A stretch of DNA of 64,000 nucleotides from Serinus canaria (lineage: Eukaryota > Chordata > Aves > Passeriformes > Fringillidae). Of this stretch, positions 13,101 to 27,000 are shown piece after piece. Under the pieces are notes generated by a model, which was not told the DNA's origin, did not search any database, and saw only the letters and a list, made by a program, of their open reading frames with translations. Positions within the stretch are counted from its first letter, which is position 1. Every line of letters begins with the position of its first letter. The stretch lies in assembly GCF_022539315.1 (NCBI RefSeq), contig NC_066313.1:64979934-65043933 (forward strand). Direction: 5' to 3'. A program made the position numbers and the translations under genes.

Positions 13101-15254
13101 CTGATCCAGACACTTCACCATGGCGATCCATCTTCTCCTTGCCACTTCAAACAGCCCAGCTGAACACTGGCAACATTGCACAGTGGAATAGATGAGCTGA
13201 AGGATCCCTGAACTCTCCTGGGAAAACTTGAGTTACATTTTTCATCTGAGCTTCGATGTATGAGTTTGCTAATACTCCGCCCAGAATACCAAACTCACAG
13301 GCAAATGGGCATTAACCTACTGGGTATTTCAAGGAAGCCTAAACACAAATTATCACTTAATCAGTACTCTAAATATAACTGGGGGGGGAGGGTCCAGCCA
13401 TAGAGAAAAATATGCTATTTAGAAGAACAATGCTCTGGCAATCACCTCACATTCACTGCCGTTGGGAGAAGAAGTCTCCCCTTTATGAGCTGCTCTTGGG
13501 AATAAAGGAAATTCATTAAGTTGCCAAATAAACTTTTCAGAGGGAAGAGAGGAAGATGACAATTTAATGCCTCTTTCCCAGCCAAGACTGAATATAGTTA
13601 CCAGTGAGTGAAGGGAGTGAGGGAATAAAGCTGATTTGCAAAGAGGTAGATCAGAAGTGGGGAAGAAATTCAGAGGAAAAAAAGAAGAAAAAAGCAAGTA
13701 ATTTGTTTTGATTTTTAATAGCACCATTAATCATGGAACAGAAGCACAGGAATTCAGAGTAAAAGGAAAGGAAAAAGTGACTAATGAGAAAATTTACACA
13801 TACATGTTCACCTCCGTGCCTGACTGATCTGATAACCATCCCTTGCACATTATGTAAATCAAGTTTCCAAGAAACTTTACCTTTTACTCAGGCCTTGGTG
13901 TGCAGATACCTCAAACACCAAAACTACTGCACCCTCTTTGGGTTTTGTTACTCAATATTTTCTGTATCAACCTCCTCAACTTTCACCCTCTCAGTCTGCA
14001 AGGTGACAGAATTACTGGGCACTTGGAAGAAAATAACCTAGAGAAAACACACAAACCACATAGAATTTAAATTTCTTGGGGGACAAAGAGAGGTATGAAG
14101 ACACAGGTCAAGAACCACTAGTGGAAGCATATTTATTACTTACATCTAAGGCTCATTCTTCAAGTCAAAATTAAGTAAACACCTAAGAGGTTAGATACTT
14201 TCGTGGCGCACGGCACTTAACATCTCTTCCATTGTTTAATAGCACAGAGCACGGTGGGGGACACCCAGCACCAGCAGCACACCTTCCTGCAGTCTGCAGA
14301 GGAGTAACTGGGGGATTTGGCTCTGACTGATCAAAGCAGAATGCTGCCAAAAACTCAAGGACAATGAAGTATGATGATGGTGGAAGCTATGAAGAGGCAT
14401 GCAAAGAGAGGAACTAGGCTGATGGGCAACACTCAAACTATGGTGAATTGCTGCAGTACTATTAACAAACCACACTCTATTCATCTCTGGCTTATTTCCA
14501 TCATGTTTTATCAGCTTGTTCAAAGTGAGCATTAAAAACTCTTTAGTACCTTGCTACATTTGTTACTGCTGAGCAGACATAATTGCCAACTAAGAATTTA
14601 TCTGGCCTGCTCATGCTCCAAACTCTGGAGGTCATGATATGGAAAAGTCTGAGCTTGAACTTATCCAAGTTTCTAACTTCAACTGAAGTTACATACATGT
14701 GTAAGACAACTGAATGGCAAAGAAAAATGGAGATGAGAATCAAATATGCAGCAGAGCCTCACCTACTCCAAAATCTTTTTTATTTCTGAAACCATACAAG
14801 AAATATTAGGAATTTATTTGCCCCATTTTAAAGTCATATATTCGAAAAACAGAGTTACCACTGGTGAAAATGTAAGTGATCCCTGAAAAATACCCTGGTA
14901 TGACTCATGCTGCCTCCTCTCTCCGACCATTCCCTCCCACAAAGATGCATGGACCCTATTCTGGGCTCCTTGAGGAAACTCTTTGTCTGTAAAGTTTTCT
15001 CTAAAAACAGTCCACAACCGACTTTCTTTTCCACTTCCAACACAGCAGGATTCCATGTCAGTGCCCCAGCTGCTGTGTGAATCAGAGGTGAAGGAGTGAG
15101 CTTTGAAGCCTGGCCATGCAAAGGCCTTCCCACAGGATGCTGGAAGCTCCCACACACAAAGCACCAACCCCACAGAACCACAGGGACCAAACCATTCCAG
15201 CACATCTGGGCAAATCACTCTTGCCTGAAGACCTGTCTCTACCTGCAATAATGC
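7165..15254. other. Non-coding region, no feature recognised
   Basis: AT-rich sequence without a recognisable gene, RNA or repeat family. A stretch at 12.6-13.1 kb is somewhat richer in G and C, but its frames give no familiar protein on either strand. The sequence is A-rich on the plus strand: for example, the 60 bases from 11041 hold 26 A and 5 T. Confidence 0.6.
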
Positions 15255-15356
15255 ACCAAAAAAAAAAAAAAACAAACCCAAAACAAAACCCAAACAAACA
15301 AAAAAAAAACCAAACCAAAACACAAAAAAAACCCCACCAAACAAAAAAAACCACCA
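15255..15356 (+). repeat. A/C-only low-complexity tract
   Basis: About 100 bases made almost entirely of A with scattered C (runs of AAAC, AACC and ACCA). The complementary strand produces artificial Phe/Gly/Val/Trp-rich frames of up to 183 codons, which are not genes. Confidence 0.9.
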
Positions 15357-18300
15357 GACAATCACTACTCCTCTGATGGCATTTTCAGACAGAAATTACA
15401 TGAAGCACCCTGATTTTTACATTTCTTGTTCAGCTATACATGTTATGGCATAAGAGTTAAGCACCACAGAGTAGATATTGTCACTTGATAACTGACTAAA
15501 GCTTTGTAAAGCATAAGAATTTGCATGATATTACGAACAACTGTCATAAATTTCCCAGACTCCTGCAAAAACCTCCCAGTTGCCATTAAACTGTTAGCAT
15601 TGTCTTTTGCCCCCCACTTTCTTTTTTTCATCAAAGTTGCTGACCACACAGCATCACGTTTCACCTTTCTTAGTCTCGCAGCTCACACAGCACTGCTGTG
15701 CTGGTAACCCTCTTTTCCACCCAAAACCCACTTTTCCTGTGCACAGGGCTGCAAACCCAGCAGGATCAGGCCTGCCTGCAAGCACCCTCCCCATGCACAC
15801 AGCAGGCTAGAGCCCCAAAATGAATGGTATGCCAAGAGCAAAGCAGCTGCCACAGGCAGAGGGGCACTCCACTTTCAGTGGCAGCAAAGACCTTAACTGT
15901 GTGCATCCTGTCTGCCATCACCAGACTCTGGCAGTCTTAAGTCTGTCTTTCAGCTAACTTTTACAGATGGGTGTAGGTTAAAAGGTTGCTGCAGTGGGGG
16001 AACGGTTTTGAGCACCCATCATGAAGCCCAATTTCAGATTATGTCTGTATCCAGGAGGACTTCAAATCTTTAAAAGAAGGCACAGTAAAGACACAGACCA
16101 GAAGATACTCAACACACAATAAGGTACAAAGTTGTCTCCTTGACAAATAAAAATTCTGAGCAAATATGACAGAAGAGAATGCATGTATCCTTTGCTCTGA
16201 AATGGCCTGAATGTCAACCAATTAGGTAAAACAGGAGGAACAACAATGAATGGCAGCAACAAGGACAAGACACAGTGGGATTGGGGGGTGGGGGTAACCA
16301 AACCAAGCAACCAGCCCCAACCCCCAACCATAAAAGGTTACAAATGGTTTTAAAAGCTAAAGGAAAAGTAATTTTGTGGCATCTCGGATAGATTTGATGC
16401 AAGGAGTTGCTTTCTAAATAGAGAGGAAGAACAGGAGGAGGTCAAGAAGAGCAAAGAGCCAGTGAGAGCAGTGAACCATCACTGCTACGAACAAGCTCCT
16501 TTGCTGCACAAGTACCAGCTGTACTGAAATAACAGACACTCAGAAAAGAGTAAGGCAGTTCATGTACAACACAGCAACAATCAAATGAAGAATGGCTGAA
16601 ACACACTGAAAAGACCATCTTTATCTACATATGTAAGTGCAGTATCTATAGAACACACATATATGTATCTACAAACACTATATAGTGCATTTTGTAGTCA
16701 CAAGAAGGGTTTGTCCACATTCAAACTTTCAGCATAATTCTGATGTGCTAAGACCTGGGCTGTTTTTCCATTTGTCTTGACTTGTTTGTGGCTTTTTTTC
16801 TGTGACAAGTATCACTTCACGGCTCTCCTGTGTGTCTGCTTGCATCCATCTACTCCCCAGTGTCTTACTCTAAAGACTCTTAAAAATTCCTCGGTGGAAA
16901 GCGTATAATAAGAGGATCCTGACCTATGACCTGTCTTGTACAAATAAAACAAACAAATTACTTAAAAATGGAACATTTACAATACATTTATAGATAAAAT
17001 TCTCCAACAGAACAAGAAAAGCACAGCTCAACTCTGTGATGATGCAGAACCGCTGATTAACATAACTGAATAGCTTTTGTGCTCTCAAAGCAAATTACAC
17101 AATTTACAGTCACTGAGTCTTTGGGCAGACCCAAATGAGAAGATCAGCTTCTCTTCGAAGGGACCACCCATGTACTCTTTGTTATTCTTCATGGCCTTCT
17201 GATCAGGCACTACTGTTAACAAAATTGAAGTGTGCTTTGAGTACTGATTTAATTACAAAAAATCCTATGCGAAAGATCTTGGCAAACAGGTTGATTATAG
17301 TAATCATACACTTTCTGAAAGACTTACTGAAGAAGAATAATCCATTTGGATGCACTGTAGCTCTGATATAATTCAGTATGAAGATAGAAAAAATAGTTTT
17401 AAAACTTTATTTTTCTGATTTTAGTTTAACAGAATTCTGATGCACTAAATACAGATAGGGTTATGTGTTCATATAGTTGGTATCTGAAAAGAAAGATCAA
17501 AATTGTTCTTCTTCCCTTCGTTCTAGTAGAAACACTGACAGAAATCCCATACTATCCAAATCTAGCCTCTCCAAGATTTCACCATCTTGTCACTGCTATG
17601 CTACAATTTGCAAGAGTTAAAACATGAATCACATTTTCACCTGTCTGAAACCATTATCCTGATAAAATATGTAAACCTTTTAAGTGACACAACATGAAGA
17701 ACATCTCATACCATTCAAAATCCATACTGATCTGAAAATGATGGCAGCCCTTTTTGAGAAAAGGGTAGCTAATATCTCCTCTGTGTTGATATTAAACCAA
17801 GTTTTATGCCTGTAGAGCACAAAGGCAAATTATGAAAAGGTACTAATTTCTTTGGTTGCCTTTCAGTACCTCCCAAACGTGGAAGGGTAATAACTGTCTC
17901 CAGTTACTTACTCATGCAAGAACTTTTAAGGAGAGCCATCTATGGCTTCTCATTAATAAGAATGCTTCTAATTAACATTCTATGCTTATTTAGAAATACA
18001 TACAACCCTCCTATTTTTCAAAGTCTCAGTATGAAGACTAACAGCAGAATCTGTTCCATTTCAAAAGCAGATACACTTTTTTCAGTACCCAGCTACCTAT
18101 TCTCAGTATCCTCTACAGCTACCTACTATTTACCCTATTGGTAAATTTTTAGGCTAATTTTACTCCTTCAGTAAATGTGCTGAAACTCTGCCTCAGACTG
18201 TCTCAATCCAGTCTAATACAACCCCCAGTTTTAGTAGCTGTACAACAACACTCACCTCCCTCAAGTATTAACATCAATATTTAAACAAGAGAAAAATGAA

Positions 18301-18517
18301 CACTGATACTATCTCCAGATTCACACAGACAACCTGTACCAGGGATTGAAAGGGAAAGCCCTTGCCTACACTCCCACATTCCCCAGTCTTTATCTTCCTC
18401 TGTACACTAGTGCATAGAGAAGTTAGTCACTGGGAAGTGAATTTGGAGAAGGCTGTTGCCCAATTACCTGGTTAGATTTCAAAGCCCAAAAAATAAAGGA
18501 CAGCTTAACACCACCCC
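15357..18517. other. Non-coding region
   Basis: No gene recognised. The only structured item is an imperfect G-rich/C-rich inverted repeat at 16279-16325, listed separately. Confidence 0.6.
16279..16325. repeat. Imperfect G-run / C-run inverted repeat
   Basis: A G-rich tract on the plus strand (16279-16297, runs of six and five G) is followed after about 15 bases by a C-rich tract (16314-16325, runs of four and five C). The second is close to the reverse complement of the first. It could fold as a hairpin, or the G-run could contribute to a G-quadruplex. Confidence 0.5.
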
Positions 18518-18538
18518 AAAAAAAAAAAAAAAAAAAAA
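18518..18538 (+). repeat. Poly(A) run, 21 bp
   Basis: Uninterrupted A21. No target-site duplication or upstream retrocopy was recognised. Confidence 0.9.
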
Positions 18539-20838
18539 GGGAAAAGGAAATTATACACACAGAGATTAATTAAGAGGGAACAGCTGGCAACAAGACTGGA
18601 GGGACTTTTAAAGTGCTATGAAGAATATAAGTGCAAGCTTGAATAGTTCCTTCTATGTATTATGCTTGAACAAGATGAACAATCCTGAGTTCCTGTATTT
18701 TCCTAATGAAGTTAGCTATTTTCGTAGTCAAGGAAATGAAAGTAGACAATGCAACAGTCTGTATTTAATTCCTTTGCTATCACCTGCATGTGAATGGAGG
18801 CCTCTATTTACCTGCTGTGCTTTTATTATGAAAAGGAAGCAAAGAGCAGCTGAAACTGTCTAGTATTAAAAAAAAAAAAAAAAAAAAAAAAGGAAAAAAA
18901 ACACCACTTTTTTTTTACTAGAAGCCCAAACAAAATGATAAAATACGAAAATCCGCATGAAGGAAAGTTAGCTTAAGTATCTATGAAAAGAAGCAAAGAA
19001 GACCCCACCCAGAGTATCTACATACTACAGGATTTTTCACTACTGGAAATCCAAATACTACAATTAAACCGTACAAATACTTCAGTTTAGCTATAGTGAC
19101 ATTCAGGACATACCAAAGTAACAACCCAAGCAAAAAGATGCTAGTGACAGAACTGAAAGTGAAACTCCACTGTGCAATGTCCCTGCTGCTTGCAAATTAA
19201 AAAAACCTTGACTTTTTAAAAGCACAGTTGTTTAAAAAAAAATCCCTCAGTGGCCATTTTAGATTTTGACATAAAGTGGTTTATTTCCCTGAATAGATAC
19301 TCTTATGTCTACTGTGCAAACAGGGAAAACTTCACTCTTTAAACTTTCAGTAAATCCTATGTTAACACACTTTTCTTCCCCCTATGCCACAGGTTCTGTA
19401 TATTTGTAGAGCATCTCAGCCCCAGCTGAGATGAACCTCTGGTTCAGAGAGGTGTGCTCTCCAGTCCCTGCAAGGATGAAGCTTCTGCTAATAAGTGGGA
19501 AGTGACATAGTCAGAAAAGAGCCAGATGCTGTGCAGGTGCACAGCTCTGGGCAAAGAGCTGCTCTTACAGCCAAACAACCTGGATGTACCCCTGCAGAAG
19601 CACAGGCTCTTCAGCTGGGAATTACAAAGCCCACCAATGCATATTTTCAATATTCCCTGCTCAGCAATGCAGGTGGCACCCTAGCACTTTCAGCACAGCA
19701 CTTCCAGTAGTTTATTACTTCTGAGCAGCAAAATCTTACTCCCTTGCTACTTGGGGAGTGAATCTGGGTCTTGCCACCCTTGCTCTTTTATCATCTGTTA
19801 TTCTCCTAAACAGCCTGTTGGCAAGTGGGAACCCAACCAGTTCTCAGATTCACTAGGAAGATACGAGATGTTGAGGTCCAGCCACCTCCCACTGCCCCCT
19901 TCCCAAAAGCCACTTTAGTCCTCCAGCAGCTCCCCTCTCAACTGCCCACCTTGATCCCCAACTCTTTCCTGCTTTACTTCAATTACTGATTAATTTCAGA
20001 AAAACAAAACACCTTTAACTCAGTAAGAAGCAGATGCTCCTCCTCCCTCCTCTCCATTCTCACCTCTATCTCACCCCCCACACAAAGAAAAATACTCATA
20101 ATGCTCCAATTAAGAGTACATTCTTAAGTCCTGTCCACAAAATCTCAACATTCATTAGTTTGAGACCACCACCATGACTAAGTAAGGTATGAACACCACA
20201 GTGTATGAACTGCACCCCGTGTTGCAATGTGATTTTCTGAACAACATCCTCATTTGTACATTCTGCAGTATTTCACAACACATATAATGTTTCATTTCAA
20301 AAAAGCTAGCCAAGTAAACACATTTCCAGTTTTGCACAGACATGATTCTGCAGTTTGCTAACTAAAGAGGGTGTCTGGCAGTATCTCAGATTTGGGGTTG
20401 GCTTTTTTAAGAGTACATGAAAAATGGGCTGTTTTAACTTGCCATTTGACAATTGACTTATTCTCCCTTAAACCCAGTCATTTTCATTCTCCCAGTAACT
20501 TTACTATTGACCTGTGCCCAGTCCAGTATATTGCTGTCTGGTGAATGTATTTTCAAGTCATACAGATCTGAGCCCAGATCAAGTAAACCTGAAACACAAG
20601 TCCAGAATAATTAGTTCCTTCCAGTCAGCGAGAATGACTCTTTAGGCTTTGCCAATTCTACCATAACTTCTCTTCCTCATCCTTTCCTCTCCTCAGAGGA
20701 AGCCATCTGCCAGTGGCTCAAACGCACCCTCAGCAATGACAGCTTGGTGACAGACACAGAACGGAAGACATGAAATAGCCCTTTCTGATTTGAAGGACTT
20801 GGCATCTCCAACTTACCTTCACACTAGCTCCTCTCATG
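18539..20838. other. Non-coding region with a poly(A) run at 18868-18891
   Basis: It contains an uninterrupted A24 at 18868-18891. The 245 bases before that run hold an open frame, but I recognise no protein in it and see no clear retrocopy structure. The rest shows nothing identifiable. Confidence 0.6.
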
Positions 20839-21030
20839 TAGAATCACAGAACAGCTCAGATTCGAAGGGTCTTTGAAGATCAACTAGTTCCAAATCCCCT
20901 CACCATGGGCAGGAACACTTTTGACTAAACCAAGTTGCTCAAAGCCCCATCCACCCAGGCCTTGAACACTTCAAATGGCAATTCAGCTTCATCGTGAAAA
21001 ACATCTTATTATGGAGCTGAAAACAGAGGT
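20839..21030 (-). mobile_element. CR1 LINE 3'-end fragment, minus orientation
   Basis: The left edge carries the inverted form of the CR1 terminal octamer repeat (AGAATCACAGAA). It is followed by the complement of the conserved 3' region: a block similar to GGAAGGGACCTTAAAGATC, then GTTCCAA, then a near-consensus block around 20935-20965 containing GTTGCTCAAAGCCCCAT and CCTTGAACACTTC. The element's 3' end is therefore on the left and the copy lies on the minus strand. It is 5'-truncated, as is usual for CR1, and diverged. Similarity fades after about 21030. Confidence 0.85.
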
Positions 21031-24000
21031 CTACATCTTCCTCTAGCAGAAATAGCTCTCCTTTCTTTCATAATTGGGTTACAGATAACACAAGTGCTCT
21101 GTCCAAAAAGCTTTAACACCTTGTAGCTCTCATGCCTGGTAAGACAACTGGCGGATAGACAGAGTTTCACACACATCACAGCCTGAAGGTAAGCAAAAAG
21201 ACATACTTACTTTCTACTTGAATTGATATTTCTCTTTATCTGTGCCTAATGTCATCTCTCACTTCTTTCATCACCTTATTCACAAAAGTCAATAAAACCT
21301 AGAGTAAGAGCGGATGTATCTGAGGACTGACACTGATGCTGGGCTGGAGCTGCTTTAGAGCCACCACAAAGATGAGAGGTGCTCTGCGCCTCCAGTATTA
21401 TACAAGCAACAGCTAAATAAATATCACATAACTGTTTCTAAATCTACCTATACATGCTAAAAACAACAGGGATTCTAAAACTAAAAATATCAATATTCTG
21501 CCAGAAAAACAGTGAACATATGAAGTTCCCTTGATGATTCTACAAGAGCGAGTTTTTGCAACTACCAATTTAGTGGTGACACCCTAGAAAAATCAGTAAA
21601 AAACAATAGGTCTAAGGATGTTTTTTTTCCCCAGCTTCTCCCTTAGAGGTTGCATACCTTCTATGGCAATTATTTAATCACTTTAAGTGAGTGACACTCA
21701 GAAGACACTCATCATATTATGAAATGAAAAAACACAGAATAATGGAAGCAATATCACACTGCCATCTCATACATTTTTATCTTCTACTTTTGTATTCTAA
21801 GAATTCTCTACACATCTTCACTGCAGTTATTCCTTCGTCCTTCTAAGTTTAAGTTAGAGTCTTCTCTCCTGACTCCTCTGGAGGCATTTATTTTACAATC
21901 AATTCTGCAATATGAAATTCATTTTGTATTGGCACAATGGCTTCACATGAAAACAATCCTAATTTTAGCAGGATTCTTATGCTGTAAACCCTTGTTCCCA
22001 TCATGACTGACTTTGCAGTAATCCATATAGTTCATTTGGTTACACAAAGAACTACAATTATTTTGATATCATTATCTTCCTATGTTTGCCATCCTAAGCC
22101 TTCACACTCAATTTTTGAGGTATGGTTACAATCCTCAATGAACAATTCTGTACATCTGTTCTGATTTTAGCCATACACAACCCTACCTTCTGCTTTGATT
22201 ATCTGTGGACTTTTAAAATAACCAAATAAAAAACACCCTACCCTAAAACTCTAGCGCTGCCCTTTCTCAGTCTTCCCTCTGCAAACACCAAAAAGACTTC
22301 TTTGCAGTTTATTGACTTCAGCTTCAGCTTAAAGCTACCCCCTTCAGCTTAAAGCTTCAGCACACAAGTTACCATCAAGAGTCTCCCTTGTTTTTTGGGA
22401 TTTTGCAACATTGCCATTTTCCACTTTTTTGTATTTTTTTCTGCATATGAACTTTCTTTTCCACAGGTCCCTAATTCCCTTCTCCTGTTCATTAATCTTC
22501 CTGCCTCCTCACAGTCTCTTCCACTGTAATCCATAGCCATTGCATGGGATAAGTCAAGAGCAACCTGCCTTCACCAGCTAGAACCATTCTGAAAAACAAT
22601 ACAGATTAATCCTTCCTTAGCATCCAGAGAGACAAACAGATAGCCTTCAGGATGTTAGACACTATTTACAGACCCACTGGGCAAAGCATTTCTACTTAGT
22701 TCAACTGGCTTGATGAGAAAAGTAGGACTGCCTGGCCCATGCAGGAAGGTTTCTGTGGTGTCTTACTTGCTCTCAGTCCTTGGTCTCACAAGACATACAG
22801 CTCACAGACATAGCCTCTTATCTGACACATTCACCTACAGGTTTCAGCAGTCCTTGCTTGCCTACACCACCCAATGCCTCTGCATATTGAGGACCTGATC
22901 CTTACAAGCACCTGTGCAGCCACCTGCCTGCATCCTAGTTCCAGAGTAAAATCCTACTGCAACCCCAGATGAAGGCAGACCTAGGCTCATCCTGCCTTAA
23001 TTAATATAGCTACATAAGGCCGCCTTAGGCCAACCACCATGAACACCTTTATAATCTCCAAGCAAAGCGCAGTTCGTAAGGAGTAAGGATGTTTTGTTTA
23101 AAACATGGAAGGCATATTGGAGGAAGAGAATCCAATGGCTTGAGACACAAAATATTACCCCAGTCTAAAACAGAGGCACAGACTTGCTACTTTAACTTTT
23201 CATCCTAACATATCATATCTTCTTAAAAAGTCTGCCTTGCCACCTCCTCATGACCATGAAATTACTAGCACTACAACCAGTAGACAAACAGATGGCTTTT
23301 CTGCAGGAAAACCCAAGATCTCACCTCATCTCTGCTCTGGAGGTGTTCTCCTCAAGACTAAGAGCGCAGGGAATAGAAGGCTTTTCCACTCTTAACTTTG
23401 GGAATGACTAGAGGTGCTGTCATGCCTCCAACCACCTGATTGCTCCTGCACAGCCATAGCTGTTTTGGGAGATGAACTGGGAAAATAACACATGTTAAGA
23501 ATAACTCAGTGAAGCAGAAGAAGTTTGGGCAATTTCTTGACCCAATCCAGTCTGCTGACAGCAGAAGCTGAGTGACAGAGGAACACGCACCATAGGAGAT
23601 GGGTGGTAACTGGAACTACATAAGCCCGTACTGACATCAGAAGCACAAATTAAACCATGGCCAGCAGGACTTTGGGTAGATTGACTGAACCAAGACCTGC
23701 TCCTCACTAATGAGTGCACAGAGGCAATCTTCACCCAGCAGTCAGCACTCACAAGATGTATGCAACACTCTTCTGTATGCTTCTTCTCCCATACGGGTGC
23801 ACCTTTCAACCCCCCCTCCCCAGCATAAATCTAACACCAATTTCAAGATAACCTAATACTGTGCTCCAGGGATGAATCAGTTTTCCATTTAAAAAATTTA
23901 ATGATGCCAGCAAGACCAAATTATGACTAGAAGTCTTTAAAAGCAAGTGTATATGAAAATTCCTTTACAATAAAAGTAATTTATCCAGTAAATGTAATTT

Positions 24001-27000
24001 ACTTAAGCTTATCACACGATCTCTTGCATGAACATAAAACAGAGCATTCAACCCCCTCCACAGTTTTAAAACATTTACAAGACATGCATGATAATTTACA
24101 GCATCTAAACTTCACCATGAAGAAAGTATTCCTCGTTGCACTCCATCAGTGGTAAGGCACTATCTGACTTTTAAGAGCAACAATTTTTTAATTTTGTCTG
24201 GAGTTGACCTGTTTAACACAGGTGAAACCGGAGACAGAACTCCCAGTATCCCTTTTCAGTATCCCTTTGCCAGTAAAACTCAGATTTTTTTTCCAGTCCT
24301 CCAGCATTCAGAATTGGCTATTACACCAAGAAACACACAATTATTATAAATGTCATTCTGTGGACATGCAGTGACTTTCAACACGGCCAGAACTCTTTAG
24401 AGATATTAATTTAAAAGCCTGAACCAACAGTTTAGGATCTCCTCTAAGCTGCAGCTTTCTGAAGTCAATATTTGTAAATCATGTTTCATGTTTCCAAGGA
24501 AACCAAGTGGGTAATACCTCTTGCAAACAGCCTCCTTCAATACACTTTTCATGGCTACAAGGCTCACAGAAGTTATTCTCAGTCTAACAAAGAAGTTGCG
24601 CTTTTCCTTATATCTTCCAAAAACATATCAGCATGCAGAGGCAACTGAAGTAATGTACACAGCAAGCATCTACAGAAATCTCTCTGGACCCTGCCATATG
24701 AAGCACACATCTTATAACCATTGTATTACTCAGCTTTTGAACATATTTTTCCCAATGGTAAACTGAGAAGTGTCCTGAGTAAATAACATTACATTCATTT
24801 TGCATGTGTAAAAATGAGGCACTTATCAAATGACTTCCAAATCATCAGTCAATACATCACTTAGAGTGTCTATCTCACCACCCTCTCTAAAAACATTATT
24901 ATGCATCTCATAGTAAAGTACAAATATTAATGAAGATAGAAATCAAACCTAGGAACAGAGAAGCATGTTGTAACAGAATGGTGCTTACTTGATCTTTTTT
25001 TCTACTGTTTTTCTTATTTGACAGATATTTACAACAATTTAAGGCATGACTGCTCAGTGCAGCCTGCAGACATAAAATAAATGGTGAGGAGCACAAAATT
25101 TACTCAAAGTAATTTTGTTGATGGGATCTTTGGAAGAAGCAAGATCATAAGCTAAGCAGCAATAACAAAATATCGCTACCTGAAGAAGAAAGGAGGAAAA
25201 AGTAAAGTCTTAAATAGAAATCACAAATTTATGAATTCCACTTTGATAACTGTGAAGACTTAAAACTTTAAAACAAAATGCCTGCAACAGTATTTTTGTG
25301 CTCTTGCACACTGAAGGCAGATCAAAGCAACACAGAAATTCATTTTCCTGTCTGTTAGAAGTTCTGTAAGACTTCTGTTTCCAAACAGCCAGGTAATGTG
25401 TTTTTACACTATATATTTAGAGAGCATTTTGTGTCCAAACATTCCAGCTGAAAAACAAAGATTCTGAAGCTTCATCAAAAGAACACAGACTATAAAAGTA
25501 CATATCACACTCTCTCATCTGCTCATATCTACCTACAAGACACCTGCAGCAACTGTTTTATTACACAAAACATACCCAGAGCTCAAGATGCTGCATTTTG
25601 CTTACTCAGAGAAACTCAACCATGGTTAAGACATGGATGCTTTCTGATGGCTCAGGGTAACCAAAGAAACAGCAGCCCTTTGAGAATTACTTCCTCTGGA
25701 AGTAATATGCACAAAGCCGAACTCATGGGCTTCAGCTGTAGCAATTCACTGCACCCAGCACAAATCTGCAACTTACAAAGACACATATTCAAGAACAGCA
25801 CACAAAATAAAACCTAAAACCTCAAAGGAGAATCCAGAACAGTTCTGACACTACAACAGAGGATTGTTCTAACAACAAAAATGAATCCATTGCAACAGAA
25901 TCACTTAACACAACACACCGGACATCACATTAGGTACAACAACTTCTTTGGTAAGCAATGAAAACCAGTTTCTGCCTTGCAGCAAGTCTCCAAGTTGTCT
26001 GCAGAAAAAAAACATCATTTCACAGCTCATGACTGAGATGACACTAATGGACAAGATGTTCAGGGGATAATAACCAGTGCTACAATAAGAGAAATCCATG
26101 TAGCACGGTAAGTATACTCAGCAGCAAGTAGTTTTCAAAACATCTTAAGTCAACACTGAGCAACAAAGGGCTTTCTTTCGCCACCATTTACTCATGAAAC
26201 ACACACCTTCACTTTTCTTGGACCATTTATGTCCTCCCCACATGCCTAAATTTAGTAGTTTCTCTCCCCTGCATTCTGCCTTCATCCCAGAGAAGGGCAA
26301 CACACAGAGTCCAAGAGCATCACTGGGAAACAGATGGGAAAGAACAGAAATATCTTCCCAAGATCCTGGAGGCAGAACAAACACAAGGACACACAGAAAA
26401 GGCAGACCACACCCAGAGTGCAAGGAGAGGAAAGGACCCCAGGGACCCTCCTGCTGGATTGCAAGTAAAGTCATGGTCACCTCAAACCTCAGCTAACCCA
26501 GTTACAGAGGAGCAGGACACATAAAGCATCTGACAGCCTGACCTAAATGAAATAAATGGAGCTGCTTTCCATGTAGCAACTTGTGAGGTACTACAAGCTT
26601 TTCCAAAAGGAATACAAGACACCAGCACTGATCCACCATGTGCAACTCCAGCTGCCTATGGCACCAACCCAGAAACCAAGGGGTTACTGCATCACCCCGC
26701 TGTTTTCAGGAACTGCTGCAATAAATCCTCAGCAGAAATTCAGGGCTCCAGGGACCTATAAAACCCTATATTATCTATAACACAAAAATGTAAATTAAGG
26801 TTTTTAGATTTAGAATTGTGCAACAGAACTAATTTTTCATTAAAAAAAACTCTAAAACCTCTAAAATACAAATAGATAAAAGGGCTAATAGTCGTTGCAT
26901 GGAGAAAGCAAGAGCAACATTCCTGGTGAAGAAAAAGAAACACCTAAACATTCTACTTGAATAAAAAAAATGGAATCAGTATTAGCTTTTGCAGAGGAAA

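Noticed and set aside
14814..15365. 183-codon minus-strand frame rich in Phe, Gly and Val
   Set aside because: Its N-terminal part is the translation of the A/C low-complexity tract at 15255-15356.
18618..18891. Retrocopied gene ending in a poly(A) tail at 18868-18891
   Set aside because: No recognisable protein precedes the A24 run, no polyadenylation signal is suitably placed, and no target-site duplication was found. A simple A-run is the more economical reading.
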